Shown here: positions 51,895 to 63,337 of the stretch, piece by piece
How the letters are laid out: each line of letters begins with the position of its first letter
Position numbering within the stretch: the stretch's first letter is position 1
Assembly: GCA_036346225.1 (NCBI GenBank)
Contig: JARFIW010000588.1
Location: 6,143,501-6,207,500, forward strand
DNA: 64,000 bases
Reading direction: 5' to 3'
DNA from: Platerodrilus igneus
Lineage: Eukaryota > Arthropoda > Insecta > Coleoptera > Lycidae
Position numbers and translations under genes: made by a program
The notes under the pieces: generated by a model
What the model was told of the DNA's origin: nothing
What the model saw: the letters and a program-made list of their open reading frames with translations, nothing else
The model's database searches: none

Positions 51895-52345
51895 ACAGAG
51901 TGATTCATGATTAGTGTAACAAACTCTGGCATTTTGTTTTGAAAGTTGTTTTAAGTAGTCGCATCGGAATTAGTTTCAGAACTACCACATATCAAAGTTT
52001 TATTAATGTAGGAGCAAATAAATAAGTAAAGGATGTGTCATAAGCATATAATTAACAATAACTCTTAAATCATAATAATAATATTTATATCAAATGCTCA
52101 AAATATGCTCCTTGCGCTTGAATACAAGCACAACATCTACCAATCATAAACATGAAGAATAGCATTACCATAACTAATTTCATTGGCAGCATAATTTATT
52201 CTTTGGAGTAATCCTTGATGTGTGCTTATTTAAATACTGTATACAAACTGTTTTAGATGACCCACATGTATAACTCCAACGGATTTAGGTCAGGTGATTT
52301 TGGGGTCAAAACGATGGGGCCCTTGATCAATTGCTAGAATTCAGA
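51895..52345 (-). pseudogene. Mariner-type transposase end with terminal repeat
   Basis: Minus strand: LTPKSPDLNPLELYMWV (about 52320-52265) carries the third acidic motif of the DUF4817 group. The frame ends with CCACIQAQGAYFEHLI (about 52135-52085). The terminus acagagtgattcatga lies at 51895-51910 and resembles acagggtgattcatgg at 58604. 5' truncated and frameshifted. Confidence 0.7.
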
Positions 52346-53480
52346 GGTTCATCACTTGGCAAATGTGTATACAAGAGCCATCAAATGTTTAGCAAATGTC
52401 GTCATATGTGGTCAAATGTCCTTAAATGTGATTATAAATGCCTTCCAAATATGGTCAAATATTACCAATTGTTATAAATTTTACAAAAATTCCTCAAACG
52501 AGGTATGAAATGTTTATTAAAATATTTCAAAGATGAATTTAATGTTTCAAATATTATAGATATCATACAAATTAAGGGACGTATCTACAGTCAAATGTTT
52601 TAAGTGTGAATTGAAGATTAGAAATATGTATATTGAACATTGGGTAAAATACATTTGATATATAACATTGTACCTTTGAGTAATGAGTGTTACTTTAGCC
52701 CCTTTATAATGTCTATCCTTTAAAGGAATTGGTATTGTTGACAGTCAGGCGATCTATAATTAAATTTAACGCTGAGATTAGCCGGCCTTGCTTCGAGAAC
52801 AAAAAGAACTATTGTCAAAATTAGGATACTTTTGGTAAAAAAAAGTTGGAAGAAAAGCAAAATATAATAGTCAAGCAGCGTCTCAATTACGCTAGTTTAT
52901 TGGTGACGGGAGTGGAAAAAACACTTGTAAGCCACAATGATTTGTTATTAGTTTACAGTTTATAATTGTTATACTTAACAGGTAAACTTTAGCCTTACGG
53001 TGAATTTAAAAATAAAGTTAAAATACACCTGCTCAAAGTTTTATTACTCCACTTGCTGCGAAGACAGGTATGCCATTATTTTGAATTGAAGTAGGCATAA
53101 TATACAGACTTTTTTTTACATGCAGGTGTCACAGGTTTGCATAGTTTGGAAAGTCCAGGTATTTTGTAAAATGCAGTATTATCTAACGGTAAGTGTTTTT
53201 TCACATATTTTTGATCAACATTTGTGTGTCTATGTTCTCATTTAAATAAAGCAAAGAACTTCATAAGTTGATAGTAAATTTATTGCAAGAATGTTCATAT
53301 AAAATTGGAGTAGATTATAAACAAGTTTTATAGTGGTTACAATTCTAGTAATTAAAAATAGTATGTTTAAATAGTTAAGATATCTTGAACAAATGCCAAT
53401 CTATTTTACTAGAGAAATAACATAAAGAAGTTGATATTAGTATTTTCACACTTAAGCTATTTGAGAAATATTTTAAATTA
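52346..53480. other. No gene seen; irregular CAAATGT-rich stretch
   Basis: At 52366-52475 caaatg/taaatg motifs recur about every 12-20 bp without exact period. Otherwise unassigned. Confidence 0.45.
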
Positions 53481-53662
53481 AATTTAAATTAAATAAATTC
53501 TTTATTAATCTCATAACAGTAAAATGTATGGGAAAAGTCAGCAATACAAATAAATAATTAAGCACTAATTAAACAATTAAGATAACTAACAGGTGCTCTA
53601 GCAATAAAACAAGTATAAAATGCACTACAGGTAAGATGGTACAAATAGTATAATATACCTAG

Positions 53663-56600
53663 TTATTTTAAGAATTTCCCTACTTTATAATAACAGTTGT
53701 CGATCAACATGTTTCTAACCGTGTTCTTAAATGCGCCTAAAGATTTTGCATCCTTAATGTTGCTATCAAGTCTATTGTAAATCATTATATCATGACACCT
53801 CCGGTTAGGTAGGATCAGTTTATCACAAGATCTAGTACTGAGACCATGAGCAGAAAAGTTTGTTCGAAATTTATCCAAATGTTTGTGTATATAAACTGCG
53901 AGTGAATAAATATAGAGACATGGAAAAGGCATTATTTTGAGTTGGCGGAAAAGAGGTTTTCATGAATCTAATCTACATGAATTGGTCGTACATCTAATAA
54001 TTCGTTTTTGAATAAGAAATACCAGTTTAGCATGATGACAATTACCCCAACATATGATCCCATAAGATAATCTAGACCGAACCTCGGCAAAATAAAAAAT
54101 TCCTAAAGTGTGATCGTTCAGAATAGATCTGAGAGATCTAATTTGATAGCAAACTGAGCTTATTCTTTTAAACAAGGCAGTGCAATGAGTTTCCCATTTC
54201 AAAGAATTATGTATATGTAGCCCTAAGAGTTTAGCGCTATTAGCTTGTTTAAGCAAATTTTTGTGCAGATGTAGTTGCACACTGTCTTCACGGAAAATAC
54301 GACCTACGTATAAAAGCATAAAGACAGTTTTATCAGAATTTAAGTGAAGTTTATTTGCGCAGAACCATTCAAAGAGGGATTCGAGAATTCCACTTGCATG
54401 TTGAAAAACATCCTCGATTGTATCACCATCAATCACTATTGTAGTATCATCTGCATAGATAGTGGTGGCATTACCAGTAATAAACCAGGTAAGGTCGTTT
54501 ATGAAAATTATGAACAAAATAGGTCCTAAAATATATTCCTGAGGGACTCCAATTTTTACATTCTTACTGCTAGAGGTACCATTACTGTCATTGCCTCGAA
54601 CTACTTTTTGTGAACGGCCACTGAGATACGATTTAAACCATTGGGTAGCAACATCTCTCACACCATAAGTGCATAGTTTGTGGAGCAATATACTGTGCTC
54701 GACGTAGTCAAAAGCTCGGCTTAAATCACATAATATAGCCGTAGGGTTTTGTTTGTTTTCAAGGAGCATTGGAGCTTCATTGTAAAAGCGAAGTATAGCA
54801 ATAATTGTTAACCTATTTTTGATAAAAGCATGTTGATATTGAGACATTGTTACGTTGTTTTTTTTTCGTGGCAGCCACGTTGGGCGCCAAAAATGTTACG
54901 TTACGTAATTCGTGCGTAACACAAAGAAAATCAAAGAAATGACCGGGCTCAATCGGAGATTGGGGGGGTTGTAGAAAGCAGACCAACATACAATGTACGC
55001 GGTTGTAAGGAGTTAGTGATAATACCTGCAAGAAAAAAAAAAGTTAAGAAAACCTGAAATAAAGAAAAGAATAAGCATAGCAGCAATGATAAGTCTAAAT
55101 TATTCAGTACTTTGTAGAATGTAAGAAAAAAAACTGTTTGGATAATCTATATAATATAACAACGGTAACAGCATTATAAAAATTTTTATTACAAAGTGAG
55201 GTAATATTGGGCAGTAGCAGAAACGTTTCCTCACGCACCAATTAAACATAAATCAGATAAAATGTTAACAAAAGATAAATAGATAAGACACCATTGGTAT
55301 GAGTAATTCAGTAGTATTGATTGTTCTTTCTTTCTTTTTTTTTATGTTTTAAAATAGCATGCAAGTCTATTGCAAAAGGTATCAGAACGACATAGATATG
55401 GCAAAGCCACGGATAGACATTTAAAGTAATAACAAGTAGAAAATAGTTCAACTTACAAAAGGTCCTTCAGTAACGTTTCTCTACAATTGAAGTGTGGGAT
55501 TCACGATGTCCTGCACTAACGAAGCACTTCACCCTTGACTGTGCGGGTGTTGATGGAACTTATCACACGTTACACTAATCACACCTACGTATTTCACTGG
55601 TGTTTGCAGCAGACATTATCATGCTGATGGAACTATGTAGCATTGATAAATTTCTTGTCAATTCTATTTCCTGAGACACTAATTTCGAAATATTTTGTAA
55701 CACAAATCGAAAAAATGGTAATAAAATTTAGAATCACGGACTTTCAAGGCGCGACGTAATGCATTAAACTAACAGTAACGTGAGGTGTTTTATTTGCTAC
55801 CTATGGTAACAAAGAAAAATCTAATGCTTTTGAATAACGAAATCTGCGCAAACAACGATCTATTTTAGATTCGTTGGGGTTAGAAAAATTCAGAAACTAC
55901 AGTATCACTGTATTTAAATAATCCAAAGTAAGCGCTACTCTGAGAAGAAAAGGCCCGCGAAACTAGATCGCACACACATTAATCCGAAAGAAAGAATCGG
56001 TCAGTTTAGTAAGTTCTACGACTATTATTTCACAAGACAAACAACTAAAACCACAAATTAGTAAAGTACGCGTATCACTAAGTAAGTCCGTCAATGTTCC
56101 GTAAAACGCACGTGCAGGTCGAGTAAACACGTTCGTCTATAAAGCATCTTTCCTTCAAAAGGAATTAGAACTACACACTGCTACAGTTAAAATACAACTT
56201 TTACTTCACAAGAAAAACAACTAAAAACGTGCTGTGCTTGTTCAGGAACAATACGAAAATTGTTACCTCATTAATTCTCACTATTGTCAAAGCAAAAGAA
56301 GAAGCAGTATTTTCAACGTAATTAATATATAGGAACCAAGAACAAACTACGACTCCTCATCTGTTTATATCAATTAGTCGTTATTCCAACCGCTTATCGT
56401 CTCTTATCTAGACTTGTATATTCACATAAGCAACAAAATTTATACGAACGGCAAGACAAGGACGATGAAATTTATAATCAATTACAAGCGGTTTATAATT
56501 TTCAATTTATCTATCTTTAAATTACTACACACGAGTTAATAAATATAAAATATAGAACTAGTAATTGCAGAAAGTACTTACGAATTGAGTATAAAAGCGT

Positions 56601-57413
56601 AAAATGTTAAAACTATAAAAATGCCCGTTACAACATAATATTATCTTTGTTTAAATATGATGTTAACCTAGTATACATAGCATATTCTAACATTTTAGAA
56701 AATACAGATAGCAAAGAGATGGGCCGATACTTAACCATTAACTGTGGATCTCCTTTTTTGAATACTAGCCTAATAATTGCTACTTCAAGTACTTTAAATT
56801 TTTTTATCAAGGAAACAGGGATTCCATCTGTACCATATGACGACTTGTTTTTTAGCTTGTCTATAACTCCTAGTATTTCAAATTCAGAAAACGGAATAAC
56901 AGCCATACTGTGAGGTTTCATACCTATGTGGTTCAATTTTAATTCAGTTTGTGGAATATTCCGCATTACCAGCATAGGAACTTGTATAAAAAAGTCATTG
57001 AACAAACTAGCCATAATATGTGGGTCTTCCACTATTGGCCCCTCTGTTGTAATTGCGGTAATGCTGTCATTTTTTACCTTATTGCTTAATTTGTGGATAA
57101 CAGACCATGCAGTTTTACCCTTGTTGGCAGAATATGGTATCATTGAGCTATAGTATGCACGTTTGCATTCATCGATCAGCTTATAATGCTGCACTCTTAA
57201 AATATTATATATAGGTTTCAATATCGGATATTCTTTAGAGAAGATGTATAAATCCTTGAGACTATCACTAGACCTAGTAACGACAGGATTACAATATTCA
57301 TCTGTGTGATGTTTATGTTGCACCACTGTAACGGGGAAGCACATGTCAAAGTATACAGATAAGATGTCCTGAAAAACTTTAAATTGTTCATCTACTGATA
57401 AGGTCTGATACAT
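53663..57413 (-). pseudogene. Reverse transcriptase ORF of LINE E, interrupted
   Basis: N-terminal linker part (57413-57000), then KNKSSYGTDGIPVSLIKKF (56870-56815), KYRPISLLSVFSKMLEYAMY (56735-56680) and NKDNIM at the junction. After the inserted unit: SQYQHAFIKNRLTIIAILRF, LCDLSRAFDYVEHSILLHKL (54730-54672), GVPQEYILGPILFIIFINDL (54552-54495, with E for the usual G), and TIYADDTTIV (54465-54435) with the catalytic YADD. The C-terminus shifts frame near 53945 and ends at 53663. Both halves join in one frame if one ACAT copy is removed. Confidence 0.87.
54848..56632 (-). mobile_element. LTR unit with internal primer-binding-like site, copy B
   Basis: 1785 bp flanked by ACAT at 54844-54847 and 56633-56636. 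Plus-strand ends TGTTACG and CGTTACA. A second TGTTACG occurs at 54894, and between them (54875-54889) the minus strand reads TGGCGCCCAACGTGG, like a Ty3/Gypsy primer-binding site. So the layout on its own strand is LTR (56632-54894), primer site, short spacer, terminal CGTAACA. No coding sequence. Related copy at 31398-37703. Confidence 0.87.
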
Positions 57414-57480
57414 CTTCCCCCATTTCTCATCATGTAAATAGTTCTCAAAGTTAATATTGCGTGTTACGTTATTTAGTCTG

Positions 57481-58600
57481 TTAAATCGATGTTACAATAG
57501 TACCTGAAATTTATATTGGAACTGAGCAAAAATTTATAATGTATGTGTTATCAATGGGTCAGATCTGAATCACCGACTTAAAGTAAAAGATGCAAATTGT
57601 ACCGAAAAAATTTTATGAATCTAAAATTTTTTTATTATTTTGTGATATGAAGAAATTGTTGTTGAATTTGAAATGCTTTTAATGAAAACGTATTATTATG
57701 TTTGAAACTTACAGGTGAAATGAAAATTTAGTTTACAATCTATTCTAAAGTCAAACTTAAACAATCTTTTATTAGATTATTGTTGAAATTACTGAAAGAT
57801 CATTTATAAAACTAAATATCATGTATTTTCTTTCAAGACGAGCATTCAGGTAAGTTGAAGAGAGCTGTCTGCAGAATTTCTACTGGTTTGTTTAGAGCTA
57901 GTACTTTAAATGCTATCAATATTTATAGTCCTTATAACCCGTGAGTTTTAGCATCTTCTCGTAGCGTAATATACCATCTTTTTTGGGGTTTGTTGGTTTT
58001 ATAAATGCTGTTGCATCCTTTGTTTTTGTTGTCCGAGTCAACAGATTGGCCTATGACCTCTCTCTAGATCTACCCCTGAACTATTTGTTCAGACTAGCCG
58101 TTCGCGTTATTGGAGGTTCCCTTACTTGCTAGTCATTCGGTTACCATCTTCATTTGGCTTAAATATAGCATTGACGTGGAAATTGCAGTATGGTTCATAA
58201 TAGCCCATAACAAGGAACAACTCCAATATAAGAAGAAATAAAAAATAAAGAAATTGACATTTTAACATAACATCATTTTTACCCGTAAGGACAGTGTGCA
58301 ACAGGTGTGTATGATAGTTCCAGCAAAACTATCTGACGGTTATTGCTGAAATTCTTCAATCAAAAATTGAAAAAGAACTTGAGGGTTAGGAGTGGGACTA
58401 AGTTGATATTCTGATTCCTTAACAGGATAGAAACTATAAAGGGACTATAAAGCAATAGACATTACTCGATGTTATATATGAAATGTATTTACTTAAGGTT
58501 CAATATACATATTTCTAATCTAATTCGCACTTAAAACGTTTGATTGTAGATATGCTGCATATTTGTATAATGAATATGTATATTGATGTATATACAGGGT
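57481..58600. other. No gene seen
   Basis: AT-rich sequence without a recognisable element. Confidence 0.45.
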
Positions 58601-58800
58601 GATTCATGGTGGATGACCTATTTGACGTTTACGGGGAACTACTTAACATAGCGCTTTGAATTTTTGGTCACTTATGTAAGCAAACATGCTGTCTCGATTT
58701 AAAATATTTTTAACCATGCAGTGTTGCCAATTCTAATAAAACGTAGTAGTAACTTTGTTATTTTAAATGAAATATCCTATACCTAATGCCAGTTTTCGAT
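58601..58800 (+). mobile_element. Terminal fragment of a mariner-type element
   Basis: Starts tacagggtgattcatggtgg at 58602 and ends near aaatgaaatatcctatacc, a decayed form of the aaacaccctgta terminus at 59512-59525. No transposase. Confidence 0.5.
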
Positions 58801-58969
58801 TCCTTGTTTATTTTTGATTAATTTTTCTTATCTTACTTATTTTACTTATCTGTCATAGTTTTCGAAATTTTCATTATTTTCCATTTTTTATTAGAGAAAC
58901 GTGACTTCAATTAAATGTTGATAAACCTATGCTTCTAAACTCTATTATTTTACAAGTATCGATCTAACT

Positions 58970-59366
58970 TTCCCATAACAAATTCTGTTCATGGTTACAA
59001 CACCCGAAATTCCAACGCTATACATTGTCCTGGGCCTACTTCAACACGATTTAAACGATCGTTCTGGTAAATGGCCCCTACTTTATATAATAAACTCCCA
59101 GCCTCGATCAAAGACCTAAATAATCTTTTTGCTTTTAAAAGTGCGCTTTTAGCCTTGTTACGCGAACGATGTTATTATACCATAGAGGAATTTCTGGAGG
59201 ATGTCTTTGACTAGTACTTTTAGTATGTTATTTTAAATTATTTAATGTGTAATTTGTTATTTATTTTAGATGTAACTTTGTATTTTTAAAGTTTTATTGT
59301 ATTATTTAAAGGGATAAGTGTAACTATCATTCTATATGGGTACAAATATATATCTATCTATCTATG
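58970..59366 (+). pseudogene. LINE 3' end (LINE J)
   Basis: Reads LYNKLPASIKDLNNLFAFKS (59082-59141), then LLRERCYYTIEEFLEDVFD ending in a stop near 59212, the typical LINE C-terminal line. The 3' end is an ATCT-type tail at 59346-59366. Resembles the C-terminus and tail of LINE C (32544-33197). Confidence 0.8.
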
Positions 59367-59440
59367 AAACTTTAGCTTAGGTTGGGATTAATTAAGGCCC
59401 AAAGGCACCACATCCTGTAACCAAATCCTCCAGTAAACAT

Positions 59441-59523
59441 ACAGGGTGATCCAGACGCAATTGTTCCTTACTTAATTAAAAAAATTATTAAATGTTTGGA
59501 TTTTTAAATGAAACACCCTGTAT
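59441..59523. mobile_element. Tiny palindromic-ended element (MITE-like)
   Basis: acagggtg at 59441-59448 and caccctgt at 59516-59523 form inverted ends 83 bp apart, inside TA on both sides. May be a deletion product of a mariner-type element or fused ends of two. Confidence 0.5.
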
Positions 59524-59714
59524 ATTATTTGCAATTCAGAAGCTGCTGAAATTTACTATTTTTCTATGTATACTGTTCCTATACCTAAACGACTAGTTTG
59601 TGATTTATAACGAATATTATTTAATTAAATCAAATAAATGCAACCATAAAAATGCATTAATGCTAAATGAAAAAACTATGTACAAGATGCCGATAAAAAC
59701 CCTTATCTAATAAA

Positions 59715-60055
59715 TAATTTATTGCAGTAATTGTTTAAAACGATGACTAATTTCCTCCAAACATTCTAAAATTTGGTTATACATGCCTTCTGTGGTAACT
59801 TTTCTAAGTTCTGTACGTTTTAGAGACTGAAAAGCTTGATTCAACCGACTTTCCAACTCTTCTCTAGTATTTACAGGTGTTTTGTACCCCAAAGATAAAA
59901 ATCCAACGGAGTTAAGTCGGGAGATCTCGGAAACCAATCCCAGGGTCCCAAACGTCTGAACCATCGATCTTCAAAAATGTTGTAGAGCTTGTAGGATACA
60001 TCAGATGTGCAAAGTGCTGGAGCCCCGTCAAGCTGATACCAGCTGCTGTGTTTTT
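59715..60055 (-). pseudogene. Mariner-type transposase C-terminal fragment
   Basis: Minus strand: WYQLDGAPALCTSDV (60035-59990), then RRLGPWDWFPRSPDL (59965-59915) and, after a frameshift, KTPVNTREELESRLNQAFQS to LLQ at 59719. Contains the second (QLDGAP) and the region of the third acidic motif of the DUF4817 group. The N-terminal half is gone, cut by the LINE that starts near 60090. Confidence 0.78.
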
Positions 60056-60286
60056 TTTTTGCAAGTGTAAGAGTGTCCCTATAGTAGGGGATAAAGAATA
60101 CTACTATAGTAAGCCTGCTTATCGTAAAAGGCGATTAAAAGGCGCAGCAAGGGGCAGCAGCCTTGCTGGCTAAAAGATATTGGAGGAGGGTCGGTTGGTC
60201 TCGGGCGATCCTCAATAATTTACAAGCTTGTTGGGGGTTGGCCGTGACGCATACGGCTTTTTGCTAAAATCTTTAAAAACTGCGTT

Positions 60287-61213
60287 GTGGAAAGATATGG
60301 GAGCCTACCACAATATTTCCCAGGTGTGCGTGGCCTAAAACACGAATTACATATGATGGAGAGCTCACAAGTAAAATTCTTGTCCGGAGGTAAAATGCTC
60401 CCTCATTCGGATCTCCGGGAGGGGGTACTTGGGGCTCGTCATCGTAAGAATATAAAACAACAGTTCGATTTAGTGATAGGGACTTGGAATGTAAGGTCAT
60501 TACTTAGAGTAGATAAGTTAACGAATTTATTAGTCGAAATGAGAAAGGAAAAGCTGGACATTTTAGGTATTAGTGAGGTGAGATGGCCAGATAGTAATGA
60601 CTTTTGGAAAGATAATTATAGAATAATTACAACTTCTTCAACTAATGGACAGGCAGGCGTAGGAATAGTGTTAGGTAAAAGATTAGGGCATAAAGTTAAA
60701 GAGCACTTACAATTTAGTGATAGAATAATTATGGTTAGATTGAGTACAAAACCCACAGACACTGTTTTGGTACAGGTTTACATGCCAACAACTCAGTACG
60801 AGGATGAGGAAGTAGAAAAGGTATATGAGGATATAAATAGTATAGTGAGAAAAGTAAAAGGAGATGAGAATTTAATAGTTATGGGCGATTTTAATGCGTC
60901 AGTGGGAGAAGGTAGTGAGGGAAAAATGGTAGGAAAATTTGGGTATGGCAGACGAAATGATAGAGGAGAAAGATTAGTTGAGTTTTGCCAGGAACATAGA
61001 TTAGTAACTGTAAACACCCTATTCGAACAACATATTAGGAGAAGATATACCTGGAAAGCGCCAGGGGATAGGGCTAGATACCAAATAGATTATATTTTAG
61101 TTAAACAAAGATTTAGAAACCAAGTTAAAAACTGTCGTAGTTATCCAGGAGCTGACATAGATAGCGATCATAACTTAGTTAAAATGAAGTGTAAACTAAA
61201 ATTCAAAAATTGA
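60287..61213 (+). CDS. LINE APE-type endonuclease, open frame of RTE-like element
   Basis: 308 residues. After a non-conserved leader (the natural start may be further in), VIGTWNVRSLLRVDKL (60473-60520) opens the exonuclease-endonuclease-phosphatase fold, with the metal-binding asparagine. Next come ILGISEVRWP (glutamate, about 60560-60590), VQVYMPTTQYED (60772-60807), VMGDFNASVGEG (60880-60915), YQIDYILVKQRFRN (61080-61121) and the final SDHNLVKMK (61163-61189) with the catalytic histidine. All active-site positions of the family are present. Stops at 61211, after which the reverse transcriptase part is broken, so the product would be an endonuclease alone. Confidence 0.85.
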   Translation: MERYGSLPQYFPGVRGLKHELHMMESSQVKFLSGGKMLPHSDLREGVLGARHRKNIKQQFDLVIGTWNVRSLLRVDKLTNLLVEMRKEKLDILGISEVRWPDSNDFWKDNYRIITTSSTNGQAGVGIVLGKRLGHKVKEHLQFSDRIIMVRLSTKPTDTVLVQVYMPTTQYEDEEVEKVYEDINSIVRKVKGDENLIVMGDFNASVGEGSEGKMVGKFGYGRRNDRGERLVEFCQEHRLVTVNTLFEQHIRRRYTWKAPGDRARYQIDYILVKQRFRNQVKNCRSYPGADIDSDHNLVKMKCKLKFKN

Positions 61214-63288
61214 GAAAGGTTAAAAGAGAGGATGGGATCTAGGTAAGCTTAATGATAGTAGGGTAAAGAGGAATATAAACAAGTATTAGATATTAAGAGC
61301 AAAGAGATAGCTGTATGAGGGAACGTAGAAAATAGATGGAAAGAAATAAAACTGACTGTACATGATACAGCAACACAGACTATAGGTAAGAAAAAATTAG
61401 AAGCAAGAAAACCGTGGGTAACAAAGGAGATATTAGATTTAATAGAGAATAGAAGAAAGCTTAAACCTTTCAGAGAAGTGGATAGTGAAAGTAAGCAAAA
61501 ATATAATACAGTTAGAAATACGATAGTACATGAGTGTAGAAAAGCTAGAAATAAATGGATGGAGGAGAATTGTAAGGAATACAAGATGATTTGAGAGTAG
61601 GTAAGATAGACAGGGCTTACAGGGCAGTTAAAAAGTTTTTGGGAAGATAGGAAAAATATAATGGTATTAGAGACGAGAATAATGAGCTTCTAATAAATAA
61701 AGTTGAGATAGCAGATAGATGGAAAAGATATTTAGAAGATTTATATAAGGGAGACGATATGGATGAGTTAGAGAACGACCAAGAAGAGGATGTAGAAATA
61801 GGGTTCTCAATATTAAGAAAGGAATTTGATAGAGCTGTTAGGGATCTTAAACTAAATAAAGCGCCAGGGATAGACGATATTCCAAGAATTAATAAAATAT
61901 GCAAGTCAGAAAACTTTAGACAGATTATATGAACTAGTAAAGGTAATATATGACACAGGTGAGGTTCCAATAGATTTCGAAAAAAATATTATTATCCCAA
62001 TCCCAAAAAAGTCAGGAGCAGATAGGTGTGAGAATTTTAGAACGTTAGTTTAACTTCTCATGCTGCCAAAATACTAACAATAATAATTAAAAATAGAGTA
62101 GAAGCTTTAACTGAGAATTATTTAGGCGAAGACCAGTATGGTTTTCGTAAAGACAGAGGGACTAGAGAACCGATACTAATGATTAGGCTAATTATCGAAA
62201 AAAGGTTACAAAAAAATAAAAAGACTCATTTCGCGTTTGTAGATTTAGAAAAGCATTTGATAGGGTTAATTGGATTGTTATGTTCAGGGTTTTGCAAAAA
62301 ATAGGAATCTCTCATAGGGATAGAAAAATTATTTACAGTCTATATAAAACCAAAGCGTAGTAATTAGATTGGATGAAATAGAAAAGGAAGCTAAGATTAG
62401 AAATGGTGTTAGACAGGGTTGTATACTGGCTCCTTGATTTTTAATGTTTATATTGAGGAAGCTTTAAACTTAGCTAGAGAGAGAAAAGAGATAGGTATTA
62501 GTGTACAGGGACAGAAAATAGACATGTTACGTTTTGCAGATGATATAGCCATTATTGCAGAGTCTAGAAAAGAGTTAGGAGAGTTTTTAAATATTTTAGA
62601 TGAGATACTACGGAGTAACTATAGTATGAGAATTAACTCAGTAAAGACAAAGATAATGACAAGTGAGTTACAGCCTAGTTCTAAACCAAAATTTAAAATA
62701 GGTAATACCGAGTTAGAGGAGGTAGATGAATTTTGCTATTTAGGTAGTATAATTACAAAAGATGGACGTAGCAGAAGAGATATAGTAGCCAGAATAGCTC
62801 AAGCTAGAAAAATGTTTTTAAAAAAGAAAAACTTACTAATAGCTAATAGTATTAGTTTAGATAATAGAAAAGTTTCTTAAAGTCGCGTATGGAGCGTTCT
62901 ACTATACGGTAGTGAGACTTGGACAATTAAAGAAGTAGATAAGAAAAAGATACAAGCTTTTGAATCTTGGTGTTATAGGAGAATGTTAAAGATTAGTTGG
63001 ACAGATAGAGTAACAAACGAGGAAGTTTATAGAAGGATAGGTGAGGAACCCTGTATGTGGAAACAATTGAAGGTCAGGAGAGATAGAATGATAGGGCACC
63101 TGTTAAGACATGAGGGACTATTTAGTAAAGTCTTAGATTATAGACTACCAAATAAAAATAGAGTAGGAAGGCCTAGACAAAGCTATATTAGTCAAATTAT
63201 TAGAGATTTAGGTTGTGAATGGTATGTGGACCTTTTTAGACTAGCTCAGAATAGAAAAGAATTTAGAGCTGCGTCAAACCGACTTTAA
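61214..63288 (+). pseudogene. RTE-like reverse transcriptase, decayed
   Basis: Recognisable pieces in shifting frames: LNKAPGIDDIP (61853-61885), QYGFRKDRGTREPILM (62135-62182), HFAFVDLEK (62227-62255, followed by a deletion in the usual AFD), NGVRQGCILAP (62404-62435) and LRFADDIAIIAES (62527-62565) with the catalytic FADD. C-terminal part YGSETWTIKEVDKKKIQAF and ISWTDRVTNEEVYRRIGEE (62905-63050), ending EFRAASNRL at 63288. Around eight breaks. Confidence 0.87.
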
Positions 63289-63337
63289 GTAAGTCCGAAA
63301 CAAAACAAAAAAAAAAATAAAAATCAGTTAACTAAAT

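Larger units (their letters stand above)
53480..57480 (-). mobile_element. CR1/Jockey-like LINE split by an LTR unit (LINE E)
   Basis: Minus-strand LINE, reading 57413-56637, interrupted by the unit 54848-56632, continuing 54847-53663. 3' end near 53484 with an AT-rich end (attaataaagaatttattt on its strand). The endonuclease is missing, so it is 5' truncated near 57480. Confidence 0.83.
60090..63325 (+). mobile_element. RTE/BovB-like LINE (LINE F)
   Basis: Leader from about 60090, intact endonuclease (60287-61213), decayed reverse transcriptase (61214-63288), A-rich 3' end at 63299-63325, then directly a 93-bp satellite. One long ORF layout and the motif IDYILVKQR point to the RTE group. 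Target-site duplications not found. Confidence 0.82.

Noticed and set aside
52366..52475. Regulatory array of CAAATGT motifs
   Set aside because: Spacing is irregular and the composition is AT-rich; chance or a decayed microsatellite explains it equally well.
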